DNA from: an uncultured Bacilli bacterium | GTDB taxonomy: Bacteria > Bacillota_I > Bacilli_A > RF39 > UBA660 | Assembly (NCBI GenBank): GCA_947632625.1 | Contig: CANRPZ010000026.1 | Location: 1 to 13,415, forward strand | Direction of reading: 5' to 3' | Length of the DNA: 13,415 nt | Shown here: positions 6,183 to 13,357 of the stretch, piece after piece | How the letters are laid out: each line of letters starts with the position of its first letter | How positions within the stretch are numbered: the first letter of the stretch is position 1 | Notes under the pieces: model-generated | Seen by the model: the letters and a program-made list of their open reading frames with translations, nothing else | The model's database searches: none | What the model was told of the DNA's origin: nothing | Position numbers and translations under genes: made by a program

Positions 6183-7586
6183 GTGAAAAAACTAGATTTA
6201 GAAAATGAGCCTATTTTGAAACTTATTAAAAAGTTTGCGATACCTTGTGTAATAAGTATGATTGTTGCTGCACTCTATAATATTGTAGATCAAATTTTTA
6301 TTGGTTGGAGTGAAGCGGAAGCCTTTGGAAATGCTGCTACTAATATTGTTTATCCTTTTACAGTTATTGCTCTTGCTTTTGCTTTATTAGTGGGGGATGG
6401 TGCTGCTGCATTATTTAATTTATCTTTGGGAGCTAAAGATAATCAAAAAGCGAGCAAAGCTATTGGAAATGGACTTATTCTTTTAATATTTATTTTTATT
6501 TTTTTAACTACTTTCGGTATTCTATTTCAAGATCAAATACTTAAGATTTTTGGAGGGGATCCCAATGAAGCTTTATGTTATCAATATGCTAAAGAATATT
6601 TACAGATTATAGTTTGTGGATTTCCTTTTTATATTATTGGACAAGGTTTAAATGCTACTATTCGAAGCGATGGCAGTCCAAAGTATGCAATGTTTGCCAC
6701 TTTATCAGGAGCAATTATCAATATTATTTTGGATCCGATTTTTATTTTTGGTTTTAACATGAGTGTTAAAGGTGCTGCTATTGCAACTATCCTAGGGCAA
6801 ATGGTAACTTTTTTAGTAAGTATTCTATATTTAAGAAAAGCAAAATCTTTTAAAATTAATAAACAATCAATAAAATTAGACAAAGAAATTTGCAAAAAAA
6901 TTTTATCTTTAGGTTTAGCTTCTTTAATTACTCAAATCGCTATTGTTATTATTATTGCTGTTGCTAATAATTTAGTTACACAATATGGTTATATGACCTT
7001 ATCTTCTTCAAATACTCCTTATGGAGTGGTTATACCTCTTGCTGTTATAGGAATCTGTATGAAAGTATTTGGAATTGTTGTATCTATTGTTATTGGTGTT
7101 TCTTTAGGTGGTATGCCAATTATTGGGTATAACATGGGAGCTGGTAATAAAATTCGAGTAAAGAAGACTATAAAGTATATTCTTATAACAAATTTAATTA
7201 TTGGTTGTATTGCCTTTATAATTTTTGAATGTTTCCCAACATTTATAATCAATTTATTTGGTAGAGGAAATTCTTTTGAATATTTGGAATATGCTAACTA
7301 TTGTTTAAGAATTTTTTTAGGAGGTATCATTTTAACTTGTTTAATTAAATCATTATCTATTCTTTTACAATCTATGGGAGCTAGTTTTAAGTCAACACTG
7401 CTTGCTTTATCAAGGGATGTTTTATTCTTTGTTCCCTCTATTTTACTAATAGCCAAGATAAGTCATAATGTTGTTACTATGTTGTGGAGCGCACTTGTTG
7501 CAGACGTACTTGCTTTTATTTTAGGGGTTTTACTGTTATGTAGTGAATTAAAAAATAAAAAAGGAAAAAATCTTACACAAAATTAA
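6183..7586 (+). CDS. MATE-family multidrug exporter, MepA-like
   Basis: A 467-residue inner-membrane transporter with about 12 hydrophobic segments, the usual length of the MATE family, which exports drugs and other cationic compounds by Na+ or H+ antiport. Family marks are the first helix LYNIVDQIFIG, LVGDGAAALFNLSLGAKD, the IRSDGSPKYAM motif, LDPIFIFGF with GAAIATILGQ, and in the second half GMPIIGYNMGAGN. I choose GTG 6183 as start because GAGGAGG (6168-6174) sits 8 bases upstream. The ATG at 6156 in the same frame directly abuts the terminator T run, has no ribosome binding site, and would place this GAGGAGG inside the gene. It is preceded by a structured leader that may switch expression on when a ligand is present. 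The substrate is unknown. Confidence 0.93.
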   Translation: MKKLDLENEPILKLIKKFAIPCVISMIVAALYNIVDQIFIGWSEAEAFGNAATNIVYPFTVIALAFALLVGDGAAALFNLSLGAKDNQKASKAIGNGLILLIFIFIFLTTFGILFQDQILKIFGGDPNEALCYQYAKEYLQIIVCGFPFYIIGQGLNATIRSDGSPKYAMFATLSGAIINIILDPIFIFGFNMSVKGAAIATILGQMVTFLVSILYLRKAKSFKINKQSIKLDKEICKKILSLGLASLITQIAIVIIIAVANNLVTQYGYMTLSSSNTPYGVVIPLAVIGICMKVFGIVVSIVIGVSLGGMPIIGYNMGAGNKIRVKKTIKYILITNLIIGCIAFIIFECFPTFIINLFGRGNSFEYLEYANYCLRIFLGGIILTCLIKSLSILLQSMGASFKSTLLALSRDVLFFVPSILLIAKISHNVVTMLWSALVADVLAFILGVLLLCSELKNKKGKNLTQN

Positions 7587-7601
7587 AAATTTTGTTATAA
7601 T
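7573..7601 (+). promoter_or_regulatory. Promoter of the DUF2798 leader
   Basis: TATAAT (7596-7601) is preceded by TGT, giving an extended -10, with TTACAC (7573-7578) 17 bases upstream. It overlaps the end of the MATE gene (stop at 7584-7586). Transcription would begin near 7608, about 110 bases before the DUF2798 start codon. Confidence 0.78.
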
Positions 7602-7607
7602 GTGTTT

Positions 7608-7690
7608 GGCAAATTATTAGACGACACATGTAGAGCAAACCTGCTCGTAAATCTGATTACGGAACTAGGGATGCTTTAGATGTGTTTTTA
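7608..7690 (+). promoter_or_regulatory. Long structured leader or small RNA ending in a terminator
   Basis: A long imperfect hairpin can be drawn: ACACAT 7624-7629 with ATGTGT 7680-7685, TAG 7631-7633 with TTA 7676-7678, AGCA 7634-7637 with TGCT 7672-7675, an AA/GA internal loop, and CCT 7640-7642 with AGG 7667-7669. The apical region contains a small GTAA/TTAC hairpin (7647-7660). The base of the stem runs into TTTTTATTTG, so the structure is terminator-like. A competing local hairpin GAGC 7633-7636 / GCTC 7643-7646 excludes part of the long stem, as in a switch. I do not recognise a known riboswitch class. It is either an attenuated leader of the DUF2798 gene or a separate small RNA. Confidence 0.5.
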
Positions 7691-7717
7691 TTTGTTCAAA
7701 ATGGGAGGTGAAATGTT

Positions 7718-8260
7718 ATGTCATTAAATAAAAAAGAAAGAGCCCTATTTGCATTCATTACCGTTTTGATTACGGTTCATGCCTATGTGTTTTATAGTCT
7801 ATATGTTATAAATGGTAGTACTTTAATGAATGCTACGGGAGCAAGTAGTGTATTAATAGCCATCAATCATATGGGTGGAGTGTATATGTTTGGACATTAT
7901 TTACCTATTTGGGCTGTTGTTTTAACAGAATTAGGTTTTGCCTATTTAATGGAAATGACAATTGGTAGTCCTTTTTCATTTAAAATGGCTTGTAAAAATT
8001 TTGATATTAAAAAAACAAATCCTGTTCAATTTGAAACTGCCATTATTTGTGCGACAGTTGCCATTATGGTACCAATTATGAGTTTTATTGCAGCGCTTTT
8101 ATATTATCCATATTATTTAGGATTTCATGTTGTGACTTTACTTGCAAATTGGTTAAAATTAATTTGTTTTAATTTTCCTTTTGCCTATTTTTCTCAATTA
8201 TTTTTTATTCAACCTTTAGTAAGAACAATTTTTAAATTTTTGTTCAAAAAAAATAAGTAA
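7718..8260 (+). CDS. DUF2798-type four-helix membrane protein
   Basis: A 180-residue membrane protein with about four hydrophobic segments: 9-31, 57-80, 106-130 and 136-170. The pattern LPIWAVVLTELGFAYLMEM and the later NFPFAYFSQLFFIQPLVR resemble the two helices of the DUF2798 domain in duplicate. This family has no established activity; members often sit beside transporters and regulators. GGGAGGTG (7703-7710) lies 7 bases before ATG 7718; the ATG at 7713 is out of frame. It has its own strong promoter and a structured, terminator-ending leader, so expression is probably conditional, perhaps together with the MATE exporter upstream, whose promoter is similar. A strong terminator follows. 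Confidence 0.75.
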   Translation: MSLNKKERALFAFITVLITVHAYVFYSLYVINGSTLMNATGASSVLIAINHMGGVYMFGHYLPIWAVVLTELGFAYLMEMTIGSPFSFKMACKNFDIKKTNPVQFETAIICATVAIMVPIMSFIAALLYYPYYLGFHVVTLLANWLKLICFNFPFAYFSQLFFIQPLVRTIFKFLFKKNK

Positions 8261-8277
8261 AGTTTATTGTAATTTAT

Positions 8278-8306
8278 AAGCAAACTCTATATACGGTTTG
8301 CTTTTT
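8278..8306 (+). terminator. Intrinsic terminator after the DUF2798 gene
   Basis: AAGCAAAC (8278-8285) and GTTTGCTT (8296-8303) form an 8-bp stem with a 10-base AT-rich loop and a run of five T. The arms are the same as those of the terminator at 12850-12879. Confidence 0.9.
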
Positions 8307-8307
8307 A

Positions 8308-8316
8308 TGTTATACT
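8308..8316 (+). promoter_or_regulatory. Extended -10 promoter of the lipoprotein gene
   Basis: TGT-TATACT (8308-8316) forms an extended -10 directly after the terminator T run; no good -35 is seen because that position lies in the terminator hairpin. The start would be near 8323, leaving a very short leader with a TGGAG ribosome binding site (8328-8332). Confidence 0.6.
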
Positions 8317-8339
8317 CTTTTTAGAAATGGAGTATGTTT

Positions 8340-8801
8340 ATGAAAAAAATGCAGTTAATCTTTTTAACAATTTTTCTTGTTTTAATTACAGGATGTGGAG
8401 CAAAACCGGCACAAAAATTGGTTTGTAAAACTACTGAAACAGAAGAGGGAGTAAGCATTGAACAAGTGATTTCAATGACTTATGAAAATGATAAATTAAA
8501 ACATATGACCATGTATGTTAATACAACAATTACAGATGCAACGATAAAAGAAAATTGGGAACAATATAAAAAGGTTATGGATGAAGATAACAAAGAGTTT
8601 ACCGGTGATGGCGTTAGCTTAAAAATCGTAGTTGATGATCAAAACTATAAATATAATACGATTTTAGATATAGATGTATTAAATGCTAACGATGAGGTAT
8701 TAAAAGAATATGGTTTTGATGGTATAAAAGAAGATAAAAGTACGTTAAAAAGTAGTAAAGAATCTGCCGAAAGTGATGGCGCTATTTGTGAAATAGAATA
8801 A
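8340..8801 (+). CDS. Small lipoprotein, possibly DUF1307/YehR-like
   Basis: A 153-residue exported lipoprotein. Residues 1-20 are a lipoprotein signal peptide (basic start, hydrophobic core) ending in the lipobox LITGC, so the Cys near residue 19 would be lipidated and the protein held on the outer face of the membrane. The mature part is a small alpha/beta domain with CKTTETEEGVSIEQVISMTY, acidic helices and a Lys/Ser/Glu-rich tail ending CEIE. One or two Cys in the mature part (KLVCKT and AICEIE) might pair. It resembles small DUF1307-type lipoproteins, but this is a weak impression. I take ATG 8340 (TGGAG 7 bases upstream) over ATG 8334. It has its own promoter. No terminator was found after it. 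Confidence 0.82.
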   Translation: MKKMQLIFLTIFLVLITGCGAKPAQKLVCKTTETEEGVSIEQVISMTYENDKLKHMTMYVNTTITDATIKENWEQYKKVMDEDNKEFTGDGVSLKIVVDDQNYKYNTILDIDVLNANDEVLKEYGFDGIKEDKSTLKSSKESAESDGAICEIE

Positions 8802-8884
8802 TTAAGAAGAAAGTTATTAAGCAGTGAATTTGCCATCTCTTGTTTTAATAATCGTTGGGGCAATTTGTATTATTAAAAAATACA

Positions 8885-8898
8885 GTAACCCTTGTTAC
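8885..8898 (+). promoter_or_regulatory. Inverted repeat before the XRE gene, possible operator
   Basis: GTAAC (8885-8889) and GTTAC (8894-8898) form a 5-bp palindrome with a 4-base spacer, about 60 bases before the regulator start and near weak -10 candidates TATAGA/TAGAAT (8926-8933). XRE repressors bind short dyads of this size, so it might be an autoregulatory site. The rest of 8802-8958 holds no gene. Confidence 0.3.
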
Positions 8899-8958
8899 GT
8901 TTCCTGTTAAAATTAATTTTTATTTTATAGAATGGTTGAATGAAAGGAGAAAAAAATT

Positions 8959-9669
8959 ATGAATCAAGAGAAAATAGGGAGATTTATTGCTGAATGTAGA
9001 CAAAACAAAAATTTAACTCAACAGGCATTAGCAGAAAGATTAGGTGTATCCGATCGTACAATTGGAAATTGGGAAAATGGCCGAAATATGCCTGATTTAT
9101 CTTTACTAAAACCCTTATGTTCTTTACTAGAGATTACCTTAAACGATTTAATGAGTGGTGAAAAGGTTAAAGAAAAAGAATATCATGAAAAATGTGAGGA
9201 AAATATCGGCAACACTATTGATTATACTAATAAAAAAATTAATAAAAAAAATAAATTAATTTCTGATATTCTATTATTCTTTGGTTTGGGGTTAATTTTT
9301 AGTGCGGTTTCGGTTTTTCCTAGTGAAAGCAGTTGGGGATCTATCTATTCTGTAATTGGCATGATGATTTCCTTGATAGGTTTTACAATTTTAAATAAAG
9401 GAAAAACATTTAGAAAGAGATTATTCCTTAATTTTGGCTATATTATTTTTGTTATGACACTTTTATTGGTGTTAGATTATAGTAATGTTAAATTAAATAA
9501 ACAAGCGCCAAGGTTTAGAATTACAACTACGGCGATAGGAAATTTAATCTACTATGATACGCTATTTTATGATGTCTACAGATGTCATTTTGATGAAGAA
9601 AATGAATATTGGATTATCGAAAAAAATAGTAAACCAACTGATAGTGATTTGATAAATTATTGTAAGTAA
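8959..9669 (+). CDS. Membrane-bound XRE-family regulator
   Basis: A 236-residue one-component regulator. Residues about 7-61 form an XRE/Cro-type helix-turn-helix (IGRFIAECRQNKNLTQQALA, then VSDRTIGNWENGRNMPDLSL). A charged linker (about 65-100) leads to three membrane segments at about 102-119, 127-146 and 155-172. The last ~64 residues lie beyond the third helix, on the extracytoplasmic side if the N-terminus is inside, and contain RCHFDEENEYWIIEKN. This tail resembles the N-terminal segment of the next protein (9805-10506), which suggests a shared sensor module. GGAGA (8946-8950) lies 8 bases before the ATG. The direct targets are probably its own gene and neighbours. Family and topology are well supported; the signal is unknown. 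Confidence 0.85.
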   Translation: MNQEKIGRFIAECRQNKNLTQQALAERLGVSDRTIGNWENGRNMPDLSLLKPLCSLLEITLNDLMSGEKVKEKEYHEKCEENIGNTIDYTNKKINKKNKLISDILLFFGLGLIFSAVSVFPSESSWGSIYSVIGMMISLIGFTILNKGKTFRKRLFLNFGYIIFVMTLLLVLDYSNVKLNKQAPRFRITTTAIGNLIYYDTLFYDVYRCHFDEENEYWIIEKNSKPTDSDLINYCK

Positions 9670-9701
9670 TTTGAAAATATGCAAACTATTTATCTAAATT
9701 C

Positions 9702-9710
9702 TGCTATAAT
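9702..9710 (+). promoter_or_regulatory. Extended -10 promoter of the anchored-protein gene
   Basis: TGC-TATAAT (9702-9710) is a full extended -10; the -35 position (about 9682-9687) is weak. Transcription would start near 9717, giving a leader of about 88 bases. The leader carries an 8-bp hairpin, AAACAAAT 9766-9773 with ATTTGTTT 9782-9789, ending 5 bases before the GGGAG ribosome binding site, which could affect translation. Confidence 0.68.
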
Positions 9711-9804
9711 AAAAGTAAGAAAATTTATGGACAAAGCTTAATCATAAGTTAGTTTGGGTGGTTAAAAACAAATAAGTCTAAATTTGTTTAGAAAGGGAGA
9801 AATT

Positions 9805-10506
9805 ATGAAAAAAGTTGTAAAAATTACTTTTGCTATTCTAGGTATTTTGATAAGTATTCTTATTCTTGATACGTTACAAGCTAAAATTTTTAATAATAGT
9901 CCGATATTAAAAGTAAGAGAGTACCAAGGTGTTAATCTTGTGGATAATGGGTTATTTGTAAATCATTTTAAGTGTAATAACCTAGAAGAAAAAACGACTT
10001 GGAAAATTACAAAATATGTTTGTCCCGTTAGTGAAATAACTTTAGAAGATATTAACGATAAAATAATAAATTTTATTAGTAACGAGGAAAATTATACTAA
10101 TTATGCTTTTAATTACCTTGATTTAGAAAAAAAGGTAATCGTTGTTGGTTTAATTGATAATAATAAAAATAATCAAGAGGAATTTATTACAAAAGTTTTT
10201 TCTAGTTGCTGTGGTTCAAACTATATAGATTATCTAAATAATAATTCTTTAATTGAATTTCAAGAAACAAAGGATGTATTTGAAGCACAAATTATAGTTG
10301 CAGAAAAAGATTATATTATAGTGGAGGTTTTAAAAGATAGTAATACTTTAAAAAAAGGAAATAAGGTTGCGGTTAAAATAACAAGACCAACAAATGGTAT
10401 TAATGATTTTTACGTAGTGGGAAATAAAGTTCAAATTACATTTAATGGAAATATAGAAGAGTCAAATCCTGCTCAAATAGGTGCTATTAAAATAGAACTT
10501 ATATAA
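9805..10506 (+). CDS. Membrane-anchored extracytoplasmic protein, C-terminal DUF3221/OB-like
   Basis: A 233-residue protein with one N-terminal membrane segment (about 4-22), probably an uncleaved anchor, and the rest outside. Three parts can be seen. Residues about 21-74 (LDTLQAKIFNNSPILKV through HFKCNN, W66 and YVCP) resemble the tail of the preceding XRE regulator. Residues about 80-153 are an alpha/beta stretch with KKVIVVGLIDNN and a CC pair (135-136). Residues about 157-233 look like a small beta-barrel (FEAQIIVAEKDYIIVEVL through the closing ESNPAQIGAI), similar to YobA-like DUF3221 domains. I choose ATG 9805 because GGGAG is 5 bases upstream; the TTG at 9784 is unlikely because it lies in the leader hairpin. 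The function is unknown. Its position between the regulator and a copper ATPase suggests an envelope role. Confidence 0.75.
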   Translation: MKKVVKITFAILGILISILILDTLQAKIFNNSPILKVREYQGVNLVDNGLFVNHFKCNNLEEKTTWKITKYVCPVSEITLEDINDKIINFISNEENYTNYAFNYLDLEKKVIVVGLIDNNKNNQEEFITKVFSSCCGSNYIDYLNNNSLIEFQETKDVFEAQIIVAEKDYIIVEVLKDSNTLKKGNKVAVKITRPTNGINDFYVVGNKVQITFNGNIEESNPAQIGAIKIELI

Positions 10507-10538
10507 GTTTAGTAATGGAACTTTGTTTGATCATTTTA

Positions 10539-10544
10539 TATAAT
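10539..10544 (+). promoter_or_regulatory. Possible -10 before the copper ATPase
   Basis: A TATAAT at 10539-10544 lies 26 bases before the ATPase start. No good -35, CopY-type TACANNTGTA box or long dyad is visible in the 64-base gap, so the ATPase may be transcribed from this site or from upstream. Confidence 0.4.
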
Positions 10545-10570
10545 TCTAAATATTAAAGGAAGCGAGTAAA

Positions 10571-12769
10571 ATGCAAAAGCAAATTTTAAAAATTTCAGGT
10601 ATGACTTGTAGTGCTTGTTCTAATGGCTTAGAAAAATACTTAAATAAGCAAAAAGGCATTATATATGCCAGTGTAAATTTAGTTTTAGAACAGGCACTTA
10701 TTTTGTATGATGATAATTTAACTCTAGAGGATTTAAATACTTTTGTTAAAGATGCTGGATTTAAAAGTTTAGGTGTTTATAACGAGCATGAAGAGAAAAA
10801 ACAAAATAATGATAAAATACTTTTAATCATATTTGGTTTCCTTTCTATTATTGTTCTATATATTTCTATGTCGCACATGATAGGGCTTCCAGTTATACCG
10901 TTTTTGAACATGATGAATTATCCCATTCATTATTCAATATGCTTGTTACTTTTATCAATTCCTTATTTGTTTTATGGCTTTGATATTTTAAAAAATGGCT
11001 TTAAGAATTTAATACATAAATCTCCTAATATGGATACATTAGTATCTATTGGGGTACTGGCAAGTTTTCTTTATAGTTTATATGGAACAGTTATGATTAT
11101 AATTGGTAAAATAGAATATGTAGAAAATTTATATTATGAATCAGCTTGTATCGTTCTATTTTTTATAAAACTAGGCAGGTTTATTGATGGAAGAAGTAAA
11201 GAAAAGACTAAAGAAGCAATTAAAGATCTTGTTTCTATTACTCCAGAAAAAGCAATATTAAAAACAAAAGAGGGAGAAAAAGAGGTTACTCTTGATGAGG
11301 TAAAAAAAGGAGATATTTTGATTTGTAAAACTGGTATGAAAGTTGCAGTGGATGGAATTATTACACATGGTGTTTCCCATTTTGATGAATCCTTTATCAC
11401 GGGGGAATCTATGCCTGTTAAAAAGGATAAAAATGCTAAAATTGTCGCAGGTAGTTTAAATATCGATGGATATATAGAATATAAAGCCGAAAAAATTGGT
11501 AAAGATTCAACCATATCTGAAATAGTAAGATTAGTAGTAGAAGCAACCAACACAAAAGCTCCAATAGCAAAAATTGCTGATAAAGTTAGTGGAATATTTG
11601 TACCAAGTATAATGGTAATAGCCATTTTAACATTCATTGTTTACTTGGTTTTAGGTAATGGTATTAATGATGCCCTTACGCATTTTGTTACTGTTTTAGT
11701 TGTTGCTTGTCCATGTGCTTTAGGACTTGCAACCCCTCTTGCTATTGTCGTAAGTGAAGGATTGTGTGCAAAAAATGGTATTTTAGTAAAGACAAGTGAA
11801 ACTTTAGAAAATGCTCACAAAGTAGATACAATTGTTTTTGATAAAACGGGAACACTTACATATGGTAATTTGAAAATATCTAAAGTATTTAATTATAGTG
11901 ATTATACAAATGATGAATTGTTAAGTATCGTTGGTAGTTTAGAAGCAAAATCTACACATCCTATTGCTAGCGCTTTTAAAGAATATGGAGAAAATAAAAA
12001 AGAAATACAAGAATTTAAAAATCTTGCGGGTTTAGGATTAACTGGGACAATAAATGAAAAGCAATATTATGTAGGGAATAATAAAATTCTTATTTCGTTA
12101 AAAATAAAAAATCAAAAAAGCGAAGATGAAAAAACTTTGGCTAAACAGGGAAATAGTATTGTTTATGTGATAGAAAATCAAAAAATAATTGCTCTTATTG
12201 GGGTAAAAGATATTGTGAGAGAAAATTCGAGTAAAGTAATAAGAGAACTTAACAAAATGGGTAAAGAAATCATTATGCTTACTGGAGATAACGAATTAAC
12301 TGCCATGAAAGTGGCAAAGGAACTGGGAATAAGTAAAATTATTTCTAACGTTATGCCTAAAGATAAAGTAGGCGAAATTAAAAAAATTATGAATAATGGT
12401 AAGAAAGTAATGATGATTGGAGATGGAATTAACGATGCTCCAAGTCTAGCTATTGCCCTTGTTGGTGTAAGTGTCTCAAGTGGAACCGATATAGCAAATA
12501 ATTCCGCAGATGTTATTTTAATGAATGATAATTTATTGAATTTATTAAATCTTATAACAATAAGTAAAAAGACAATAAGAAATATAAAACAAAACTTATT
12601 CTGGGCATTTTTCTATAATATTTGTATGATACCTCTTGCGATTGGACTCTTTACAAGATGGAATATTAATATGAATCCTATGGTAGCAGGATTTGCTATG
12701 ACAGTTAGTAGTTTTACAGTTATATTAAACGCTTTAAGATTAAAAAGAATTAAATTAAGGAAAGATTAA
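10571..12769 (+). CDS. copA: CopA-type Cu(I)-exporting P1B ATPase
   Basis: A 732-residue heavy-metal P-type ATPase that exports Cu+ (or Ag+). One N-terminal HMA metal-binding domain has GMTCSAC (C13, C16). The actuator loop has TGE at 277-279. The transport site in the sixth membrane helix is CPC (380-382) in VACPCALGLATP. The phosphorylation motif is DKTGT (D424), the His-Pro motif STHP (461-464), and the hinge GDGINDAP (617-624). The last two helices carry YN (682-683) and MTVSS (710-714), the residues that mark Cu+-specific P1B-1 pumps. Length is slightly short for Bacillota CopA because only one HMA domain is present. AAAGGAAG lies about 8 bases before the ATG. No CsoR, CopY or CopZ gene is adjacent in the window, so its control is unclear. 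Confidence 0.96.
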   Translation: MQKQILKISGMTCSACSNGLEKYLNKQKGIIYASVNLVLEQALILYDDNLTLEDLNTFVKDAGFKSLGVYNEHEEKKQNNDKILLIIFGFLSIIVLYISMSHMIGLPVIPFLNMMNYPIHYSICLLLLSIPYLFYGFDILKNGFKNLIHKSPNMDTLVSIGVLASFLYSLYGTVMIIIGKIEYVENLYYESACIVLFFIKLGRFIDGRSKEKTKEAIKDLVSITPEKAILKTKEGEKEVTLDEVKKGDILICKTGMKVAVDGIITHGVSHFDESFITGESMPVKKDKNAKIVAGSLNIDGYIEYKAEKIGKDSTISEIVRLVVEATNTKAPIAKIADKVSGIFVPSIMVIAILTFIVYLVLGNGINDALTHFVTVLVVACPCALGLATPLAIVVSEGLCAKNGILVKTSETLENAHKVDTIVFDKTGTLTYGNLKISKVFNYSDYTNDELLSIVGSLEAKSTHPIASAFKEYGENKKEIQEFKNLAGLGLTGTINEKQYYVGNNKILISLKIKNQKSEDEKTLAKQGNSIVYVIENQKIIALIGVKDIVRENSSKVIRELNKMGKEIIMLTGDNELTAMKVAKELGISKIISNVMPKDKVGEIKKIMNNGKKVMMIGDGINDAPSLAIALVGVSVSSGTDIANNSADVILMNDNLLNLLNLITISKKTIRNIKQNLFWAFFYNICMIPLAIGLFTRWNINMNPMVAGFAMTVSSFTVILNALRLKRIKLRKD

Positions 12770-12849
12770 CTATCTATTTTGGCCAAGCAAAAGAAATAGA
12801 ATTAAATAAATTTACTTAAACCTACTAATTATTAAATTATAATTTAACG

Positions 12850-12879
12850 AGCAAACAATATATAGAGTTTGCTTTTTTT
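12850..12879 (+). terminator. Intrinsic terminator of copA
   Basis: AGCAAAC (12850-12856) pairs with GTTTGCT (12867-12873) around a 10-base loop and is followed by seven T. The arms are identical to those of the terminator at 8278-8306. Between the copA stop and this hairpin nothing else is seen. Confidence 0.92.
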
Positions 12880-12910
12880 GTATGATATTTCGTATAAATA
12901 GTAATTCTGT

Positions 12911-13000
12911 ATGAAAAACAATATCATTTTGAGATTGACCTTTTTTGATGTAGAAAGTGAATTAAATAAAGGAAGGAAATTTTGGATAGAAATAAAATAA
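12911..13000 (+). pseudogene. C-terminal relic of a histidine kinase
   Basis: A 29-codon frame (ATG 12911 to TAA 12998-13000) ends in DVESELNKGRKFWIEIK. This matches the closing strands of sensor-kinase ATPase domains, where V-SELGKG-FWIE- is typical. The preceding residues do not match a kinase, there is no ribosome binding site, and the H, N and G boxes are absent. I read it as the last ~17 residues of a deleted kinase gene. It lies immediately before the CiaR-like box and the permease fragment. Confidence 0.5.
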
Positions 13001-13007
13001 ATAACTT

Positions 13008-13040
13008 TTTAATGTTTCTTTAATTTTTACATAATAAAAT
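13008..13040 (+). promoter_or_regulatory. CiaR-like operator and promoter before the permease fragment
   Basis: TTTAATGTTTCTTTAAT (13008-13024) is the third identical copy of the element at 1771 and 3743, again with a -10 TAAAAT (13035-13040) after exactly 10 bases. Transcription would start near 13047, just before AAGGAGG (13054-13060). Confidence 0.72.
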
Positions 13041-13066
13041 GATAATGTTTTTAAAGGAGGAACACT

Positions 13067-13357
13067 ATGTTTATATTAAAAAACGCATGGATTTCAATTA
13101 AAAGAAATAAAGGAAGAAACGTTTTAATAGGAATTATTATTTTAATTATTGCTTGTGCTTGTACCATAACATTAGCAATTAAAAATACTGCAGTAGATTT
13201 AATCGATTCCTATAAAAGTGCTTATGACAAGGAGGTAACAATTAGCTTTGATAGAATGAATATGATGAAAGACTTTGATCCATCACAATCAGAGGGAAGA
13301 GAAAGTGCTAGAGAAAAATTTGATAATATTAAAAGTTTTGTTACAATTCACAGCTGA
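13067..13357 (+). pseudogene. Truncated FtsX/MacB-like ABC transporter permease, N-terminal part
   Basis: The 96-residue product starts MFILKNAWISIKRNKGRNVLIGI, the typical opening of an FtsX/MacB-type ABC permease: a basic amphipathic helix, one membrane segment (about 18-39), then the start of the extracytoplasmic domain with SAYDKEVTISFDRMNMMKDF. Complete members have about 400 or more residues and several further membrane segments. Here a TGA at 13355-13357 ends the frame, and the other two forward frames also close within about 25 bases, so neither a single frameshift nor TGA recoding restores it. AAGGAGG lies 6 bases before the ATG, and the promoter with the CiaR-like box is intact. A short membrane peptide could still be made. 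Sequence beyond 13415 is needed to see whether the missing part lies further on. From 13358 to the window end no gene is visible. Confidence 0.7.

Noticed and set aside
7608..7690. c-di-GMP-I, guanidine-I (ykkC), TPP or SRP RNA identity of the DUF2798 leader
   Set aside because: Short resemblances such as GCAAACC or CTAGGG occur, but the remaining conserved parts of these RNAs as I know them are absent or in the wrong order.
10507..10570. CopY or CsoR operator before copA
   Set aside because: No TACANNTGTA box or GC-rich dyad is present in the 64-base gap.
11134..11637. Long minus-strand reading frame inside copA, and similar antisense frames within yetF, the MATE gene and the lipoprotein gene
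   Set aside because: They are antisense shadows of confident genes, without ribosome binding sites or recognisable protein features.
13355..13357. TGA read as tryptophan (Mycoplasma-type code) to extend the permease
   Set aside because: A TAG follows within 14 codons anyway, and all other genes use TGG for Trp and read well with the standard code.
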